Assembly (NCBI GenBank): GCA_027576995.1
Contig: JANBQC010000117.1
Location: forward strand, 1-57,281
Direction: 5' to 3'
DNA from: Dimargaris cristalligena
Taxonomy: Eukaryota > Kickxellomycota > Dimargaritomycetes > Dimargaritales > Dimargaritaceae
Length of the DNA: 57,281 bases
This document shows, in pieces, positions 1 to 12,545 of this stretch (position 1 is its first letter; the number at the start of each line of letters is the position of its first letter). The notes below the pieces were generated by a model. The model searched no databases. It saw only the letters and a list, made by a program, of their open reading frames with translations, and was not told the origin of the DNA. Both the position numbers and the translations under genes were made by a program.

Positions 1-198
1 CTTAGTCATCCAATATTCTGGGACCTTCTCTCCCTTTCTCTATTATCTATCTATCTTTTCATTTAGGCTTCCTCTTTTGAATATAAATACTCCCACTTGC
101 TGCCACCTCTTGGAACAGCAAGTTTATCATCACCTTTCCCTTTTTATCACCTATCTTTTTAAATAAAGTTCAGTTTTTAAGGATTTGAGTTCAGTTCT

Positions 199-654
199 TT
201 ACACAAGGACATTGGTATAGGTGGTGGTAGTCTCAAGGTTGGTATCTGGTTCCATTTGGATTTTGTGTTTGATTTCCATTTTTAGGCCTCAGATATAAGT
301 ACAGCATTTCTCATCATCACTTATGTTGGGGATTCTGAGGCAAAATTATCAGAACTTTATTTCATAGTCAGCTACTCCTCCAGTTTATTTAAGCTTTTCC
401 AGGCCATGTTCTGCCATTTTGGAGTTGGAAGTATAGCTAAACTGGTTGGTAAGGCTGTTGGCTAGAGTGGTAAAGTCAGGGAAGATGTATAATTCTTCTG
501 CTTCTTGGGTGACCATTTTGAACCAATCATAAGCATGTCCAGTTAGGTTATTGACAGCACTATCTAGTTTGGATTGTTCATTAGTGACTACTTGGAGGCA
601 GGAGTAGCAATTCATTTGGCTTATCCATCTCTTGGCATCACCAGTCCCATTGAA
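199..654 (-). pseudogene. Retrotransposon gag remnant
   Basis: The minus-strand translation carries typical Ty3/Gypsy gag elements in the right order. First comes a start like FNGTGDAKRWI, then LDSAVNNLTGHAYDWF, then a conserved F..L...L..QF region (open from 615 to 385), and finally GLKMEIKHKIQMEPDTN near 205-265. In-frame stops occur just upstream of the FNGTG segment and after LEKLK, and small frame changes are needed to join the pieces, so this is a pseudogene. It would have encoded the capsid-like protein of the retroelement particle. A zinc knuckle, protease and polymerase are not present in the window. Confidence 0.6.
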
Positions 655-1056
655 TTAGGGTAGTTGCTCTCCATGGAGGTGGTGGGTTAAGGTTAGAGTT
701 AGGTTGGGAGTACTCATAGTTGGGGAAGGTGGGAGTGAGTAGAAATTAGTGGATTCAGTGGTATCAGTATAGGTATCAGACTCAGTAGAGTCAGAGAGAA
801 TGCCAAAAGTCATCAGCTTAGGTATTCTGGTAAGGGGGGGGGTAAGGTATGTTTTAGTTTATCAGTAGTTCAAGTAGTTAAGTAGTTAAGTAGTCAAGTA
901 AGTAAGGTAATCAAGTAGTAAATTAATTAGGTGAAGTAGTCAAGTTTAAAGTAACAGAGTGTATAGTTGATTTTCAAGTTTTACAGTAAGGCAAGTCTTT
1001 TAGGGGATCAGTTTTAGCAGTGTCAGGTCTAGGAGGATGGATGGATGAGATACCCT

Positions 1057-1068
1057 GGTCCTCCACCA
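1057..1068 (-). other. Putative primer-binding site of the retroelement
   Basis: On the minus strand the 12 bases read TGGTGGAGGACC, beginning with the TGG that pairs with a tRNA 3' CCA end. They lie two bases after the putative 5' LTR, as expected for minus-strand cDNA priming. The matching tRNA was not identified. Confidence 0.45.
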
Positions 1069-1070
1069 GA

Positions 1071-1181
1071 TGTTAGCATTAAATCAATTAAGAGAGAAAG
1101 AAAAGACCAACGTTTATTGATTAACTATTGATTCGCTATATATCTCCCATAGCGGGATTTCTATTGGTTAGTCCTCTAACA
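1071..1181 (-). repeat. Putative LTR with TG...CA termini
   Basis: The stretch starts TGTTAG and ends CTAACA on the plus strand, a perfect 6-bp inverted terminus of the kind that bounds LTRs. It sits beside a tRNA-primer-like site at 1057-1068. At 111 bp it would be short for an LTR. The phrase TAGTCCTC recurs near 1405, so the true end may be further right. Confidence 0.4.
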
Positions 1182-3260
1182 GAATATCTCATATGGCATT
1201 GTAACCCGTTTGCTCTGTTGCCTTTGAATTCATTCCCTATTTACTTTACCTTTTGTTATCTCCTTATCGCAATGGTAAGTGAATTCACTCCCTTCATGAA
1301 TAATGTGCCCTTCCCTCTAGTTGGATTGCTACTCTCAACCATGTAACTGCTGGAAAGCAGACGCGCATTCCTTAGGAATCGGCGTCCTTTAAAAAAACTG
1401 ACTAGTCCTCACTAACCCAACAACAACTAGCTGTTTATGTTTATATATATATATATTTCATTTTCCGTCTGACGATTTCATTTCCATTACTTTACATTCC
1501 ATTCCCCACCCTTGCCTCCCCTCAACCTGTAGGCTAACCCCGTTCCCCCGTGTCAGAAACAGGCCTGCGATATCCAGGCCTGTCTTCAAAAACACAACTA
1601 CCAAGAGTCCCACTGCCAACAGTATCTGGAAAAACTCCGCCAGTGCTGTGCGACGCTCCTGGCCAAGGGGGGGAGCTCTCCGTGTTGTTCCAAAAAGATT
1701 GCGGGTCAGAGTACTTGACTCAATATATTGTTATTTTCCGTACGCGCACCTCCCACCACCCACCCCCTCGTACGTCTTTACTCCACAGGGGCCTCCTTCC
1801 CTTCACCCTCCAAAAGCGGATTTATATGATGCGCTAACCAACCTTCTGGGGATATATACATTCGAACACTAAGGTGCTGCAATTCTACCACCTTTTACTC
1901 ACTCGGCGGTGCTGAGGGGGGGGGTGCTAGGGTTGCTGGCTCCGCATTAAGGCACATGTCATGTAAAAGTGAGTGGGCGTTGTATTAAATTAATATTACT
2001 TTATTCAATGCCTATTGAGTCGTAAACAGACCTCCTCCTGTGGAGTGCCTGGCTTCGTTGATTCGACTAGACAATTTGCCTGACATTAACTTGCCCGCTA
2101 CGCCCAAACAATACCGTTTTATGTATTACACCTATTTTATACAAAATATATTAAACAGTAAACCCGAATTCAGATTCACCAATTGAATGGTCGGGGGGTA
2201 AAACGCCTTGGAGTTGAGACGTAATTACGTCAATGATCTATTCGCTAACCGATTTTGGGGGGAATGGGGTGCGAATAGAAGTTTTATTGTGATGGTACAT
2301 TTCTCGTTTGTGTGGTGGCATTGGATTCAAGCGCCTAGCTCAACTACGTCAATAACCAATAACGCCTGGGTTTATGAGCATTACTCCGACTTAAAGTACG
2401 TTACAAGGCAAATAACTGGGGAATAGATTAATTTCCACCATTATAACGCTTACATGTACAGGGGTGATCACCCCAGGATGAATGGATCCGGTGAATCGAT
2501 ATGTTTTTATATATACATATATCTATCTATATATGGATTCTACGTACGTGGAGTGGCCCAACCAAGATTATGGGGCAGATGGTCAGGAACCCCCTGGTAT
2601 TAAGCACTCTAATAAGGAGCAATTCCCCCTCCTCCTAGCTGGGACTACCGGCATTCAGCATTCGGACATGCAGGAGTATAGTATTGGGGGGTGAATGGCT
2701 CTACCAAAGGAGATGCATTGGAGCTGGTAGTGTGACCGGGGTGCCGTGTTTTCCGTCCATGACACTACTAACGAAATCATGGGAGCGGGGGTGGAGAGGG
2801 CAAAGTTAACTGATTACCGGATGAGCATAGTGGGTAGTGAATTATTCGGCGATTTGAAATCCGGTCGAAGCTAGAAGAGGTACAAGATGGTTAATCTGGA
2901 AAAGTATTTAAAGGCGGACATGGCCGGAGTCTAGAATATCTTTATATTGAATACATTATCCCGCCATACCCATTTTGTAACAATCAATGTCCTTTATGCC
3001 CGGAACTCTCTATGCTCACCTATTCATTAACGCAGTGCCCTGATTTAACTATTGACTAGTGCATCAATCAGGTCCATCCATTTTATTTTTATATATAGCC
3101 CAATATATCTATTACTCGCTGACACTTAAGAAAGGTTCAATCCACTTATCAGAGCTTATAGTGCAATTTCTTGTCGAAACCACCTGTAATAATCAACCCC
3201 TTCCCCGCCGTTACATAACCGCATTCTCCACCACTCGGCCTCCATCCAACTATCATCGCG
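1182..3260. other. Intergenic, no gene seen
   Basis: AT-rich sequence with short (TA) runs at about 1442-1456 and 2507-2533, and a G-run at about 1915-1923. The short open frames here have no recognisable motif, signal peptide or splice-joined extension. The last few hundred bases are presumably the promoter and leader of the CAP gene; a TATTTAAAGG stretch lies near 2906. Confidence 0.5.
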
Positions 3261-3950
3261 ATGAAGGTTTTCCGTTTAGTTGTCGTAACCGCCTTAGTCC
3301 TGGCCTGCGCCAGCACCGCTCCCGGCGTCGGGGCCTCCGCCAGCACGGGGCTTAACATGGCCAAGATGGTCGATTTAATCAACCGCGAGCGCGCCAAAGC
3401 CCACGTTCCCCCAGTTTCCTATGACCCGACCCTAACCCGGGACGCCAACCACCACTCCATCTACCAAAGCCGCATCGGTACCATGACGCACGACGACTCC
3501 CGGGGCGATACCCAAGAACGCCTCGAACAGGACGGCGTGCCCAGTGTGGCTACGGGCGAAAACGTGGCCTGGAACCAACGGGACGAACGGGAAGTCATGC
3601 GCGATTGGATGAATTCCCCCGGTCATCGGGCAAATATTCTGAACCCCCAGTTCACCCGCTTCGGCGCGTCCCGCATCAATGGGTACTGGACTCAAGTATT
3701 CTCAAAATTCTCCGGGGATGCCTCCGGCTCCGGTTCGGGTTCGGGTTCCGGTCGGCGGCCCAGTCGCTTCGGGTTGATGACGTCTTATGACCAAGATGAT
3801 AATGATGATAGCTTCGGGAATTGGACCCATATGGTGGAATTCCGGCGTACCCCCGTGATCAACCTCGATAAACGGGAGCCGCGTAACCCGGAATATCCCT
3901 GTGAACATCCCCTGGCTGAAGAGGAGCTGGAGTGCTGTGAATGGGAGTGA
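3261..3950 (+). CDS. Secreted CAP/SCP/PR-1 domain protein
   Basis: An intact 229-residue single-exon protein. Residues 1-26 form a signal peptide (MKVFRLVVVTALVLACAS...). A CAP domain covers about residues 30-155, with MTHDDSRGDTQERL (conserved His), GENVAWN (conserved Glu) and the CAP signature SPGHRANILNP followed by GYWTQVF. These His/Glu residues line the CAP cleft. Family members are secreted proteins that bind sterols or lipids and are common at fungal cell surfaces and in host interaction. A GSGSGSGSG linker (about residues 155-163) leads into an acidic tail with RR and KR dibasic sites, possibly Kex2 targets, and four late cysteines. The first ATG gives a proper signal peptide, so it is preferred. 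The family assignment is firm; ligand and role are unknown. Confidence 0.93.
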   Translation: MKVFRLVVVTALVLACASTAPGVGASASTGLNMAKMVDLINRERAKAHVPPVSYDPTLTRDANHHSIYQSRIGTMTHDDSRGDTQERLEQDGVPSVATGENVAWNQRDEREVMRDWMNSPGHRANILNPQFTRFGASRINGYWTQVFSKFSGDASGSGSGSGSGRRPSRFGLMTSYDQDDNDDSFGNWTHMVEFRRTPVINLDKREPRNPEYPCEHPLAEEELECCEWE

Positions 3951-4932
3951 TATTGGTAAATGGGCTTTTCTTACTTCCTACTCTTTACACACACTCTTTC
4001 TCTTACCCCCTCGCTTCTCCCTTGCCTTTAGAATAATCCCACTTGCAGCTTCGGACCATAGCTAACATTGGCCAATCCCATTGAACTCCTTCTGTTATGA
4101 CGCTCCAGTGTCTCCACCCCCCCCTTCCCCTATCCCTCCTAAAAAGAGGTATCATGTCGGCGGTATCCACTCTTTCCTGCAACACCCTCCCCATACACTT
4201 GATTCGGTCACTCATTCTCACTCATTTCTGCCCCAGGCTTACATTTATATTTCAAATTTTCGTTGGCACCTTCACTTAAGGTCCAATCCATTTTATTATT
4301 ATAAACCCATTCATATAAAATATTTTGTGTCAATCGTAGGCAATAATCCTAGTAATGCCTGAAATGCCTATGCCCAGATTAACAGGTTATACACAAGCCA
4401 ATTATGTGAAAGGCGCTTTTTAGATAAAGAGGGTATTAGCTAATCGCTAATCAATTAAAGAATAAATATATGAATTGGCTCGGCTTTATATAGCCGAGCA
4501 GACTGAAGAAATAAATATTGAATCAGCGCAGAGCATGCTGGAAGACGCTACTGGACAGTAGGATATAGAGGGTGAAAATGACCAAGGTGTAATAATGAAA
4601 ATGTGTTATAGAATATACAAATCAAGCGGTGGAAATGACTTATAGGAAGGTGATGATTATTCAGTGATGGAATTTCCGCGTTCCATTAATTATTATGCAC
4701 AATAGTAGCAAGTCCATATAAAGTATACAATGTCCGTTGAAGAGCGGATATACCTGAGAGTGTATGACCCCAGTTTGTTACATGATTTATTAAAGTAGTT
4801 CGAAAACAACAGCCCTTTTCAAAAACAGTACATATATATATATATATATATATATGCATATGTACGCACCCGTATACCGTTAACTTACTTTACTGGTCAT
4901 AATCTACCACGTAACCAAGTATAAATATTGAT
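3951..4932. other. Intergenic between CAP gene and TOE1-like gene
   Basis: This is the shared 3' flank of two convergent genes. It contains a pyrimidine-rich stretch after the CAP stop and a (TA)12 tract at 4832-4855. No coding signal is seen. Confidence 0.5.
4832..4855. repeat. (TA)n microsatellite
   Basis: An uninterrupted run of about twelve TA units in the convergent intergenic region. Confidence 0.9.
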
Positions 4933-6652
4933 TCAACCCGATTCGGATATGGCTAGTGGTGCACTATCAGTTTCAATTTCACTGAGGGACCGCTTCCGCC
5001 CTGATACATCCGACGGCGGCGAAAACTGGCTAGTCGTTACTAGTAGTGGCTCCTTCTTGTACATCACATTGAGTCGATTACGGGCCTCGGTGGGTATTTG
5101 GAAGCGATGGTCATGTAAAAAGCGGAGGAGCAGGAACCCAGTCATGTACGCGTCAAATCCCGATGAATGCGAATCGTCCTTCTCCCGAACCGGGGAGGCG
5201 ACTGGGTCGGCGGAGTTGTCCTCAGCGGACGGTTGGGGTGGTTGAGCGGATGCCGGGAATTCAATCCGCATAGGGGTCGACGAAGGAGCCGTGGTGCTGT
5301 CCCCGTGCGTTTCGAGGGGGGAGCGGGTTTCTAGATAGAGTCGGGCGTCATGCGAATTTTCGCATTGGTTTCCTTGTTCGCAATGACCATGATCCTAAAC
5401 ATGGCAGAGCGTTTGGTTTACAATAGGTTAGAGAATAAAAAGGGAGGTTAGAAGAATGGTATAGCAAGAGGGTGTGTCATAATTAATCCGAAATAAGGCA
5501 TGGTTATCGGACTATTTCGATAATCAAGTCCTGCATAAAAAACCTAAAGTAAACAGCTAACTGATCGTGAGTATAAAACCAAGACCAAGAATATAATAAT
5601 AAAAAAGTCCAACTAACCATATATCCTTGACAGAAGACCACCTGTGGCTCCACTGAGCCATTTGATTCTGGTGGTGTGACGAGTGCTGGCTTACTAGCCA
5701 GGAGCCATTTATAGTATATGAATGAGAGAAAAGTGCGTGGCTCCCTTATAATATAGTCGGCGATATATTTTGTATCGTAAATGCCGCCGGGAAACATGCG
5801 GTCTAAATCACTCAAGAATGTGCCGAGCTGGGCAGGCAACCCGGCGTGAAAACTATGGTACAGGAACACCAGGTCAAGTAACCCGTTGTGAAGGCCTAGG
5901 ACCGCCGTACGGTTACTCGCGAGGGCCGTCAAAATCGAGCGGACTAGGGGATTACCCGTCGGATCAATAGCGGACTTGATAGCCCGTTGGGATTTCTTGG
6001 TGCTGGAAGGGAAGGTGGTATTTTTATGCCCATTTTTGGATTTCTTAGACTTCTTCGATTGCTGCTGTGATGATACTTGGTAAACGTGGTCACCGGGGTA
6101 ATAGGGAATGCCGTATTGGAATAGATATCCCAGATCCATTCCGTGATCCCGGAGGAAGCAGAGGGACAGTGGATCGACGATAAACGAGTCTGCGCGGTAC
6201 AAGAACAGCGTATAGTTTTGGACGTCATAGCACAAGTCGGCGGGCTTCGCCATAGGTTCGTCGGCATCATTCGAGTCACCATCTACCGGCGGATCGCGCC
6301 ACCGTGCCAAGCCTGCGTCCACCTCCAGCGCCGCAAAGGCATTCGCTGCCGAGTCCTCAGCCGTGGGTCCGTCCGTACGCCGTTTAAAAATGCTAATACC
6401 CAGGGAAAACACCGAATGGGTCTGGGCAACATTGCGGTAGGCCCGGTAGCGTTCCTCCATGTCGGCGGCCCGGCTATTCCAATTGTGGGAGCTTAGCGAC
6501 GTGTCATCCACCGTGAGTTCCGACCCGATGCGACCGAGTCCGGAAAATTCGAGATCGATGGCCACAACATCGGCGACCCGCAGGGCTCGCTTCAGTTTCG
6601 GTATCTCTTTGGTCATGTTGCGACGGTCAATGGTAGTACAATGGAATGCCAT
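4933..6652 (-). CDS. TOE1: TOE1-like CAF1/DEDD 3' exoribonuclease with CCCH finger
   Basis: Two exons, 5618-6652 and 4933-5394, with a 223-nt GT-AG intron; product 498 residues (511 from an upstream in-frame ATG at 6691). The N-terminus has the CAF1-type nuclease motif VVAIDLEFSG (D33, E35), then SFIVDPLSLCFLRDHGMDLG, HNGLLDLVFLYHSF and GGIYDTKYIADY, which supply the remaining DEDD aspartates. Splicing fuses CQGYM to DHGHC, making C-x8-C-x5-C-x3-H, a canonical CCCH zinc finger as in TOE1. This independently supports the exon junction. The C-terminal SSGFDAYMTGFLLLRFLH matches the end of the CAF1 fold. TOE1 trims 3' tails of snRNAs and related RNAs in nucleus and Cajal bodies. A PARN-type relative is the alternative, but PARN lacks the CCCH finger. 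Confidence 0.9.
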
Positions 6653-6691
6653 GGTGATGAACGCGACGGGGTGGAGGGGGGGAGGGGTCAA

Positions 6692-9600
6692 AAGGCGAGA
6701 ATTCGCCGAGAATTATATTTAATGATAAAATAATCGACTGGTATACAGGCTAATGGGATTGTAAAGGGGCAAAGACGAATCAATAGATAAAATCAGATCT
6801 CGGCTAAACTACTAGCGCTGGTGTAAAAATAGTCAAAGGTATATAATTCTAGCATGTGAATGGCCGAAGACAGCTCTTCTTAAAGTTCCCCGGTCAACTT
6901 TAACTCTAGATATTTTAGCTGTTGGTTGTGGGAGTGTGGCACATTGCATCAGTGATTCTGGTTGAGAATACCATTGACAGGCAATAGTTGGGCTTTGGAG
7001 AATTGGTTTCCCACCGTGGGATTTATTATTGTCATGGTGTTTGGTAATATAGAAGGGATATTGCCATTTGTTATGGAGGCACTTAATGCCACAATATAAT
7101 ATGCCCTGATAATCTTATCAGGACTGGCTGGAGCAGTGCCAGCCCGGTAGTAAGATATATAATTCTGGGGAAAACGCACACTCGGCGGGGACGATTCTTG
7201 TCTGGTCTTCAGACAGGGACGACTAGGCAACCAGGGATCACTCAGGGATCCTTCTAACACGCGTCGGATAAGGCACTATGAATGGACTTGGGCCAAATGC
7301 TGATGAGGATGCGACAATACCGGGGGCCGGGGAAAACTAATAGCAATCTGTACTGGTGTAAAACTGCTTGCCTTTATTGAGAGAATACCCGGTGGCTATT
7401 TATATAAAACTTAGTAGAAATGAATATAATATAGCAACCTGCTGGTATTAATATAGTAATAGAATACCCAATAGGCAGTTGTAGATACTAACTTAAGCTA
7501 ACTAGAAGAGTAAATGGAATAATGAAGGCCGTCAATCCTGGCTGCTTGGAGATGCAAAGGCTAGGGATACGCTCCAGCCTTCTATAACTAAGAAATCATC
7601 CGAATATAAATATTGACTAAAGAATACTGAATAATGAATAATGCATGTTGGAAAGTGGGACCAAGCCTCTGAAGTACCCATCTTGGTGGGAAAAGGTGAA
7701 GACCAGCCTTCAGTGACGTTCTTCAACTATTCCAAAATAAAAATAGTTTGGCCAGAATATGCTCTTACGGATTAAGCAGGCCCAGCTATAACACATTGGA
7801 CTATAGTCACTTTAGATTCTATTTAGCTAGGTTGGCCAGATGCCCCCCAGTCGAATTACACTTTATAGAGTAACCGTACAGCAGGGAACGGACTGTATCA
7901 CTTACCCCTGAATTAGGCCCAATTAGGTGTCTGGTAAGCCCCTGGCCTAATTAGAAAATATCGCTAGAACCTGATATACTATAAACGCCACTTAAGGGTA
8001 TTATCTGAGCATGTTTTGAAACATGGAGACAAAGAACCAGGCTACCCAACCAGCCATCTAGCAATAAAATTCGCCTAGAGCTCTGATGATTTTAAACAAC
8101 CGGTAATATATAGTTTAGCAATAATCAGTTCGCCTCTAGATATCCCCCAGTTTTCAGTCGGATAATATATAAAGTGTTGGGACTATTCTGGGCTTCTGTC
8201 CTTAAAACCGGTTGACGTGGATTCCCCCTCTCCTATATCCGTCCTCCATGAGCTTCCAAATCCGTACGAAGCTCCACGTGCATCATAGCCATTCGTCACC
8301 CTTCCCCTTTCCCCTGGTGGTGCACTTTGGGAGCCAGGGGAGGTGGCTGTCATCGGCATCATATATAGCAAAGTAATTGCATTTCAGGTCGTATGGCCAG
8401 TAATCATTGGGTGGTCCATCCCTATGCCTAATTTATGGACCTACTTTGACATCCTTCGCCTCCCCTGGCACTCCCCCTTCCACTAATTAATATGCAGTAA
8501 AATTAATTTAAACGCTGATCCGACCCTTGGTAGAGAAAAGGGCCATTACTTCAATGTTGCTAGTCAACAAGACGATATAGTATGTCCCCGTTTTACCCCC
8601 CCCTCCCGGTTTACCGAAACTACAAATCTATTGAAAGGGCAGATAGCAGACAGCCTATCAAAACAGTATAGGTTCTCATTGTGGAAATCCCACTAAATCC
8701 AACATTTACAAAGGTTAACCGGAAAGCACTATAAGGGACTAGGAAGAGGGGAGGTGCTGTGCGAGCTAATCCACCAAACTGGTAAGTCCCCCGAGTAGGC
8801 ATGCCAAGCAAAGGAGGCGTTCGCTGGGTGGGGGTACAGAGTAGCCTACCAAAATTCACATTAGCCCCGTCGGTACAGAAATACCTTAATTCGGCCGAAG
8901 TACCACAATTGGCGGCCGAGAGAACACCTCTGGTCATAGTGTTCACCTCCGCACCAGATAATAGAAGTATGTAATAAATGGGGAAGGGAGGCGAGGGGTG
9001 GGTGGGTACAGGAGAGAGGCATTATGCCAAGTAGACCGGGGTGGTTATGGACCATTTAGGTGGTCTCGCTTTCTGGAAACTAGCCAACTTGGTATTCACC
9101 CTGTGCTACACCGTCTCCTCCGTATAAACTTTATCCGGTACATCTTTTACGGCTTATTCTATGGTTTCGTACGACCCAAATTACAATCGACCGCATGCAA
9201 CTCAACCTTCCCACTTCCTCCTCTCGATGCTCTTGATGCGACTAGCCGATACCTCCGTATGCTATTGAAGCGGTAGATAATTTAACCGTTTTATCCCAAC
9301 TGACCTTTATAAGATCCAGGCTAGTCACTGAAAATAAACCCCAATTTTGTCAGTATAATAGTCTTGGGCACGGTGGATACGCGTGGGTTGTATTTCTCTT
9401 ATTGTTGCTCTATAAGATGAAGGAAAACAATACGCGAATGCGAACTTTTGACATTTGGCATTCACGATAGACATTAACGAGTATCAGTCACACCCACCGA
9501 GTAGCAGCAGCAGTCGCCTTCACTTTGGTATGAATGAGGACGGGAGGGAGAGAAGCCTTCTTCCCTTTGCTTTCCTTCGTGTACTTGGTCTAATTCACAG

Positions 9601-12545
9601 CTTCCGTTTGAATCGGCCGGAGGAAATCCTATTTTCGGTTGAGATATATCCTGCCCCTTGGAGCTCTTGTTCACGCCCCTTATTCTATAGTATGACTGTT
9701 ATATGGCTCCCATTGTTTGGGGTTCTATTTTAGCGTGCCCCTGGCGATGATTCCCACATTCCAATAGCCGCTTTTATATATATATTTTTTCAAATTATTT
9801 AATAATAGTATTAAACAATCACCCGATAGCCCCTAGAGGCCGTCCCTGGTAAGTATCTAGGTCACTGATTTGGGCATCGGGGGTTTGGTGAGTGCCCTGG
9901 GCAAGTGACCGGATTTACTTTAACGCGATTTATACCAAGCGATATGTCACCTCGCCATCACCCCTCCCCGCTCACTGCGCTGGGAAGAGATTTCATTTTA
10001 ATCATAGTTTAAAGCCTACGGATATGATGAAAATATAGGCAAGAGCAGCCGGCATTGGGGGCTAGTAGAACCGGAACTGTTTTACAAGAAGAGGCCAATG
10101 ACGTCGGTCGGATAGACTAGGTCATATATATTCCCAATCATCAGTATTGGACACCAGTATAGTATTTGCCAATTGAATGTCCGGATTATACGGGGGTGTA
10201 ACCTGGAGCAAGAGGGGGAGGCCTATTGGAGTGTTAGCCGAAACTAAAACCGAAGTAATGATTTGAACCAATGGTACATGCGATTCTATCGATTCCAATC
10301 ATACGGGCAAAGGGAATACGGCAGCGGGTAGTCGAGAAACAATAAGAGAGGACGGGGAGGGGGGGGATATGTGGAGAATCAAAAGGCCTAGAGCGAATGG
10401 GGGGAGGGAAGGGTAGGGGGCGGCAGGCCTACTTTTACTCATCAAGCCGGACTGTGCGTCGTTCGGGTGGGACAACGGGGTTACATGGGGCACACCTTTG
10501 TGCGAAGACCTCTTCCTGTTATCCATTAGTTTAGTCTATGAGGTATAGATGTACAGGGTACATTACAATCGGAAAGAAGGGGTGACGGCGCATATCTATC
10601 CGTCAACCCATTTACTATTTTACATATATATATATTTCGCTTTTCTGTTATTTTCGTTTGGAGGTGCCAAACGGCCAGTTGCAGGAAAACTGTGGGGATG
10701 GGGAGGAGATGCCATGCGATCCTCCTTGCATAGCATAGTGTATTCAGATGGGGTATGGCCCTCAATGTATCCCAGTGTTCGCGCGCGAGAGAGAGACGGA
10801 GTGAGAGAGTATGTGTGTGTGTGAAAAAGTGGGAGATAGTCATGGCGTGGACAGTGGAATGCAGGCCGCCATATAGTCGGTCGAAGGTGAAGGGAGGGGG
10901 AGTCAAGGGCAATGACAGGCATGTCAATTGCCCTCGGCCACGAGTTGTATAATTGCCCCAAGGGTGGGGAAGGAGACTGCTGTAATGGGCGCAACCGGCT
11001 ACGGCCTATTTTGGTGGGAAGGGGGTGTGATAATAAATATCGACCTGTACTCAGTGGGGGGCATTGCACCCCCCTCCCTCCTTCTCTTCCCGACCGGACA
11101 ATGGTAATGGTATGGCGGGTGGCCGATGGACAACAGCCTGCAGCGGATAAAGTCACGCTTGGTTGCCATGCCTATTTCCCATAGACATGCGGCAATAATA
11201 AGCCCACTGTGCCCACGCGGCCGCTGCTTGCGGTTGCAGAAAACCGTGAAATAGGGTCATGTGTCATGCTAGTTGGAACTCAAGAAATGCCGAAGCGGAA
11301 GGGACAGTGGTGCTTGCCTCCAGGCAGGGAAAAGGGGGGTAGTAGAAAAGAGAGACCGAAAGGGGCTTGGTCGGTGGGCGGGATCAAGGAAAAAGGTACA
11401 GGGAGGCGGATCTGAGAACACGGGGTCCCTGATTAAACGATGCTCTTGGAATAATTGTTGGTAGACGGAGCGAAAAGTCTGCTTAAGTCCAGGGCGGAGA
11501 ACGGGGAGAATAAGCAGGGCAGGGGGGGGAATGACAAAGGGAAGGGGGGTGACCCAGTACGAAGGAAATGCAGATGCGCAAGGGAGATGCCGTGCTATTT
11601 TTGAATAATACTATTCAGCGAAGTCGACGACGAAAATCAGAAATGGAGAAGCCACGACGGCTACTTACGACCTGTTTTTTTAATATATATTTATCATTAA
11701 TCGCCCTGCTCTTTAATATAATATATAATATAATTGAGGAGCTTTAATTAGGACTTGGCCACCTGTGTCCCTATTTTAACGGATGGTATATATTTAGAGC
11801 GGGAGAGCGGGCGGGGGAGCCGTGTGTCACCCGCGTAGACGCGCCCCCTCGTATTGTTCTATATTATGAAGCGACCTTTGCCCCTTAGAACTTCCTATTG
11901 TAAATATAGCGTATATGAATGGAAAAAGCTCCAAAACCCACTCCCCTGGCCCTCTCTCCCCAGCACACACCCATATACTTACTATACTCCCCTCCTCCAC
12001 ACTCCCCCTTCAGTGAACCTCCTTTGGGCTGTACTACCCCGTCGTTATAAAAATATCATCAGCGGCCTTTCGCTTCATATATAAAAGCCGCACCCCCTCT
12101 CCGCCCTCCAAAAAGGCAACCCTATCTCCCCCGTTGATGAGAAGTTCGTTAATGTTCCCTATTGCACACCCCATCCCGCCTACCTTATCCTTGGTCTACT
12201 TTGTTTCCTATTACATTGTTCGTCTCCCATTGTTTGGCCCACTTTCCTTTCTTCCCCCCTTTGGCCATTCCCACACTCTATCCCCATACCGTTGTCATCT
12301 TGGCAGAATACGTTGATTATTTATAAATACTCACGCCCCGCCCACCTCCCGCTTTTTATTCGTTCCCCATTTTTCGTTTCATCGCCTCAGTCCTAGAGTA
12401 GCTTCCCATACATCATTTATTAACTTATTTTTCAACTTGTACTAGAGCGACAAATCTATATAAAGATAGATAGATATAAGGACGAATCCGCCCTAATAGC
12501 ACCTACCCCTTTGCCCTCTCGTTTCTCTTTTAACCACCGCCCACT
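6692..12545. other. Large gene-poor region
   Basis: Almost 6 kb in which no reading frame has recognisable motifs or convincing splice extensions. The frames at 6949-7260, 8620-8946, 9455-9733 and 10526-11156 look like chance frames. The part from 10350 to 11550 is purine/G-rich with repeated G-runs (for example 11517-11549, four G-tracts of three or more). AT-rich blocks such as 11680-11740 alternate with it. Long noncoding transcripts or extended promoters cannot be excluded. Confidence 0.45.
12078..12087 (+). promoter_or_regulatory. Candidate TATA box upstream of the 12546 gene
   Basis: TATATAAAAG followed by a C-rich stretch, about 460 bases before the ATG at 12546. Similar TATAAAAG elements lie about 500-600 bases before the starts at 40923 and 50009, which would imply long leaders. 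Assigned from sequence match only. Confidence 0.35.

Larger units (their letters stand above)
1..1181 (-). mobile_element. Degenerate Ty3/Gypsy-like LTR retroelement, 5' part
   Basis: Read on the minus strand, the order is LTR-like end, primer-binding-site-like stretch, leader, then a gag-like reading frame, which is the 5' end of an LTR retrotransposon. The pol part would lie beyond the left window edge. The gag frame is interrupted by several stops, so the copy is dead. The right boundary is uncertain: 1181 is used because it ends in CTAACA, the exact inverse of the TGTTAG at 1071. A longer LTR reaching about 1425 (ending near CCCAACA) is also possible. No target-site duplication can be checked because the other end is missing. 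Confidence 0.65.

Noticed and set aside
860..935. CAAGTAGTTAAGTAG-type direct repeats as a CRISPR-like array
   Set aside because: Short imperfect tandem units with no spacers, inside the leader of a retroelement in a eukaryote.
10526..11184. Overlapping frames of 90-178 codons in the GC-rich part of the gene-poor block
   Set aside because: Composition is Pro/Ser/Arg or Gly/Arg on both strands with no domain; expected by chance in G-rich sequence.
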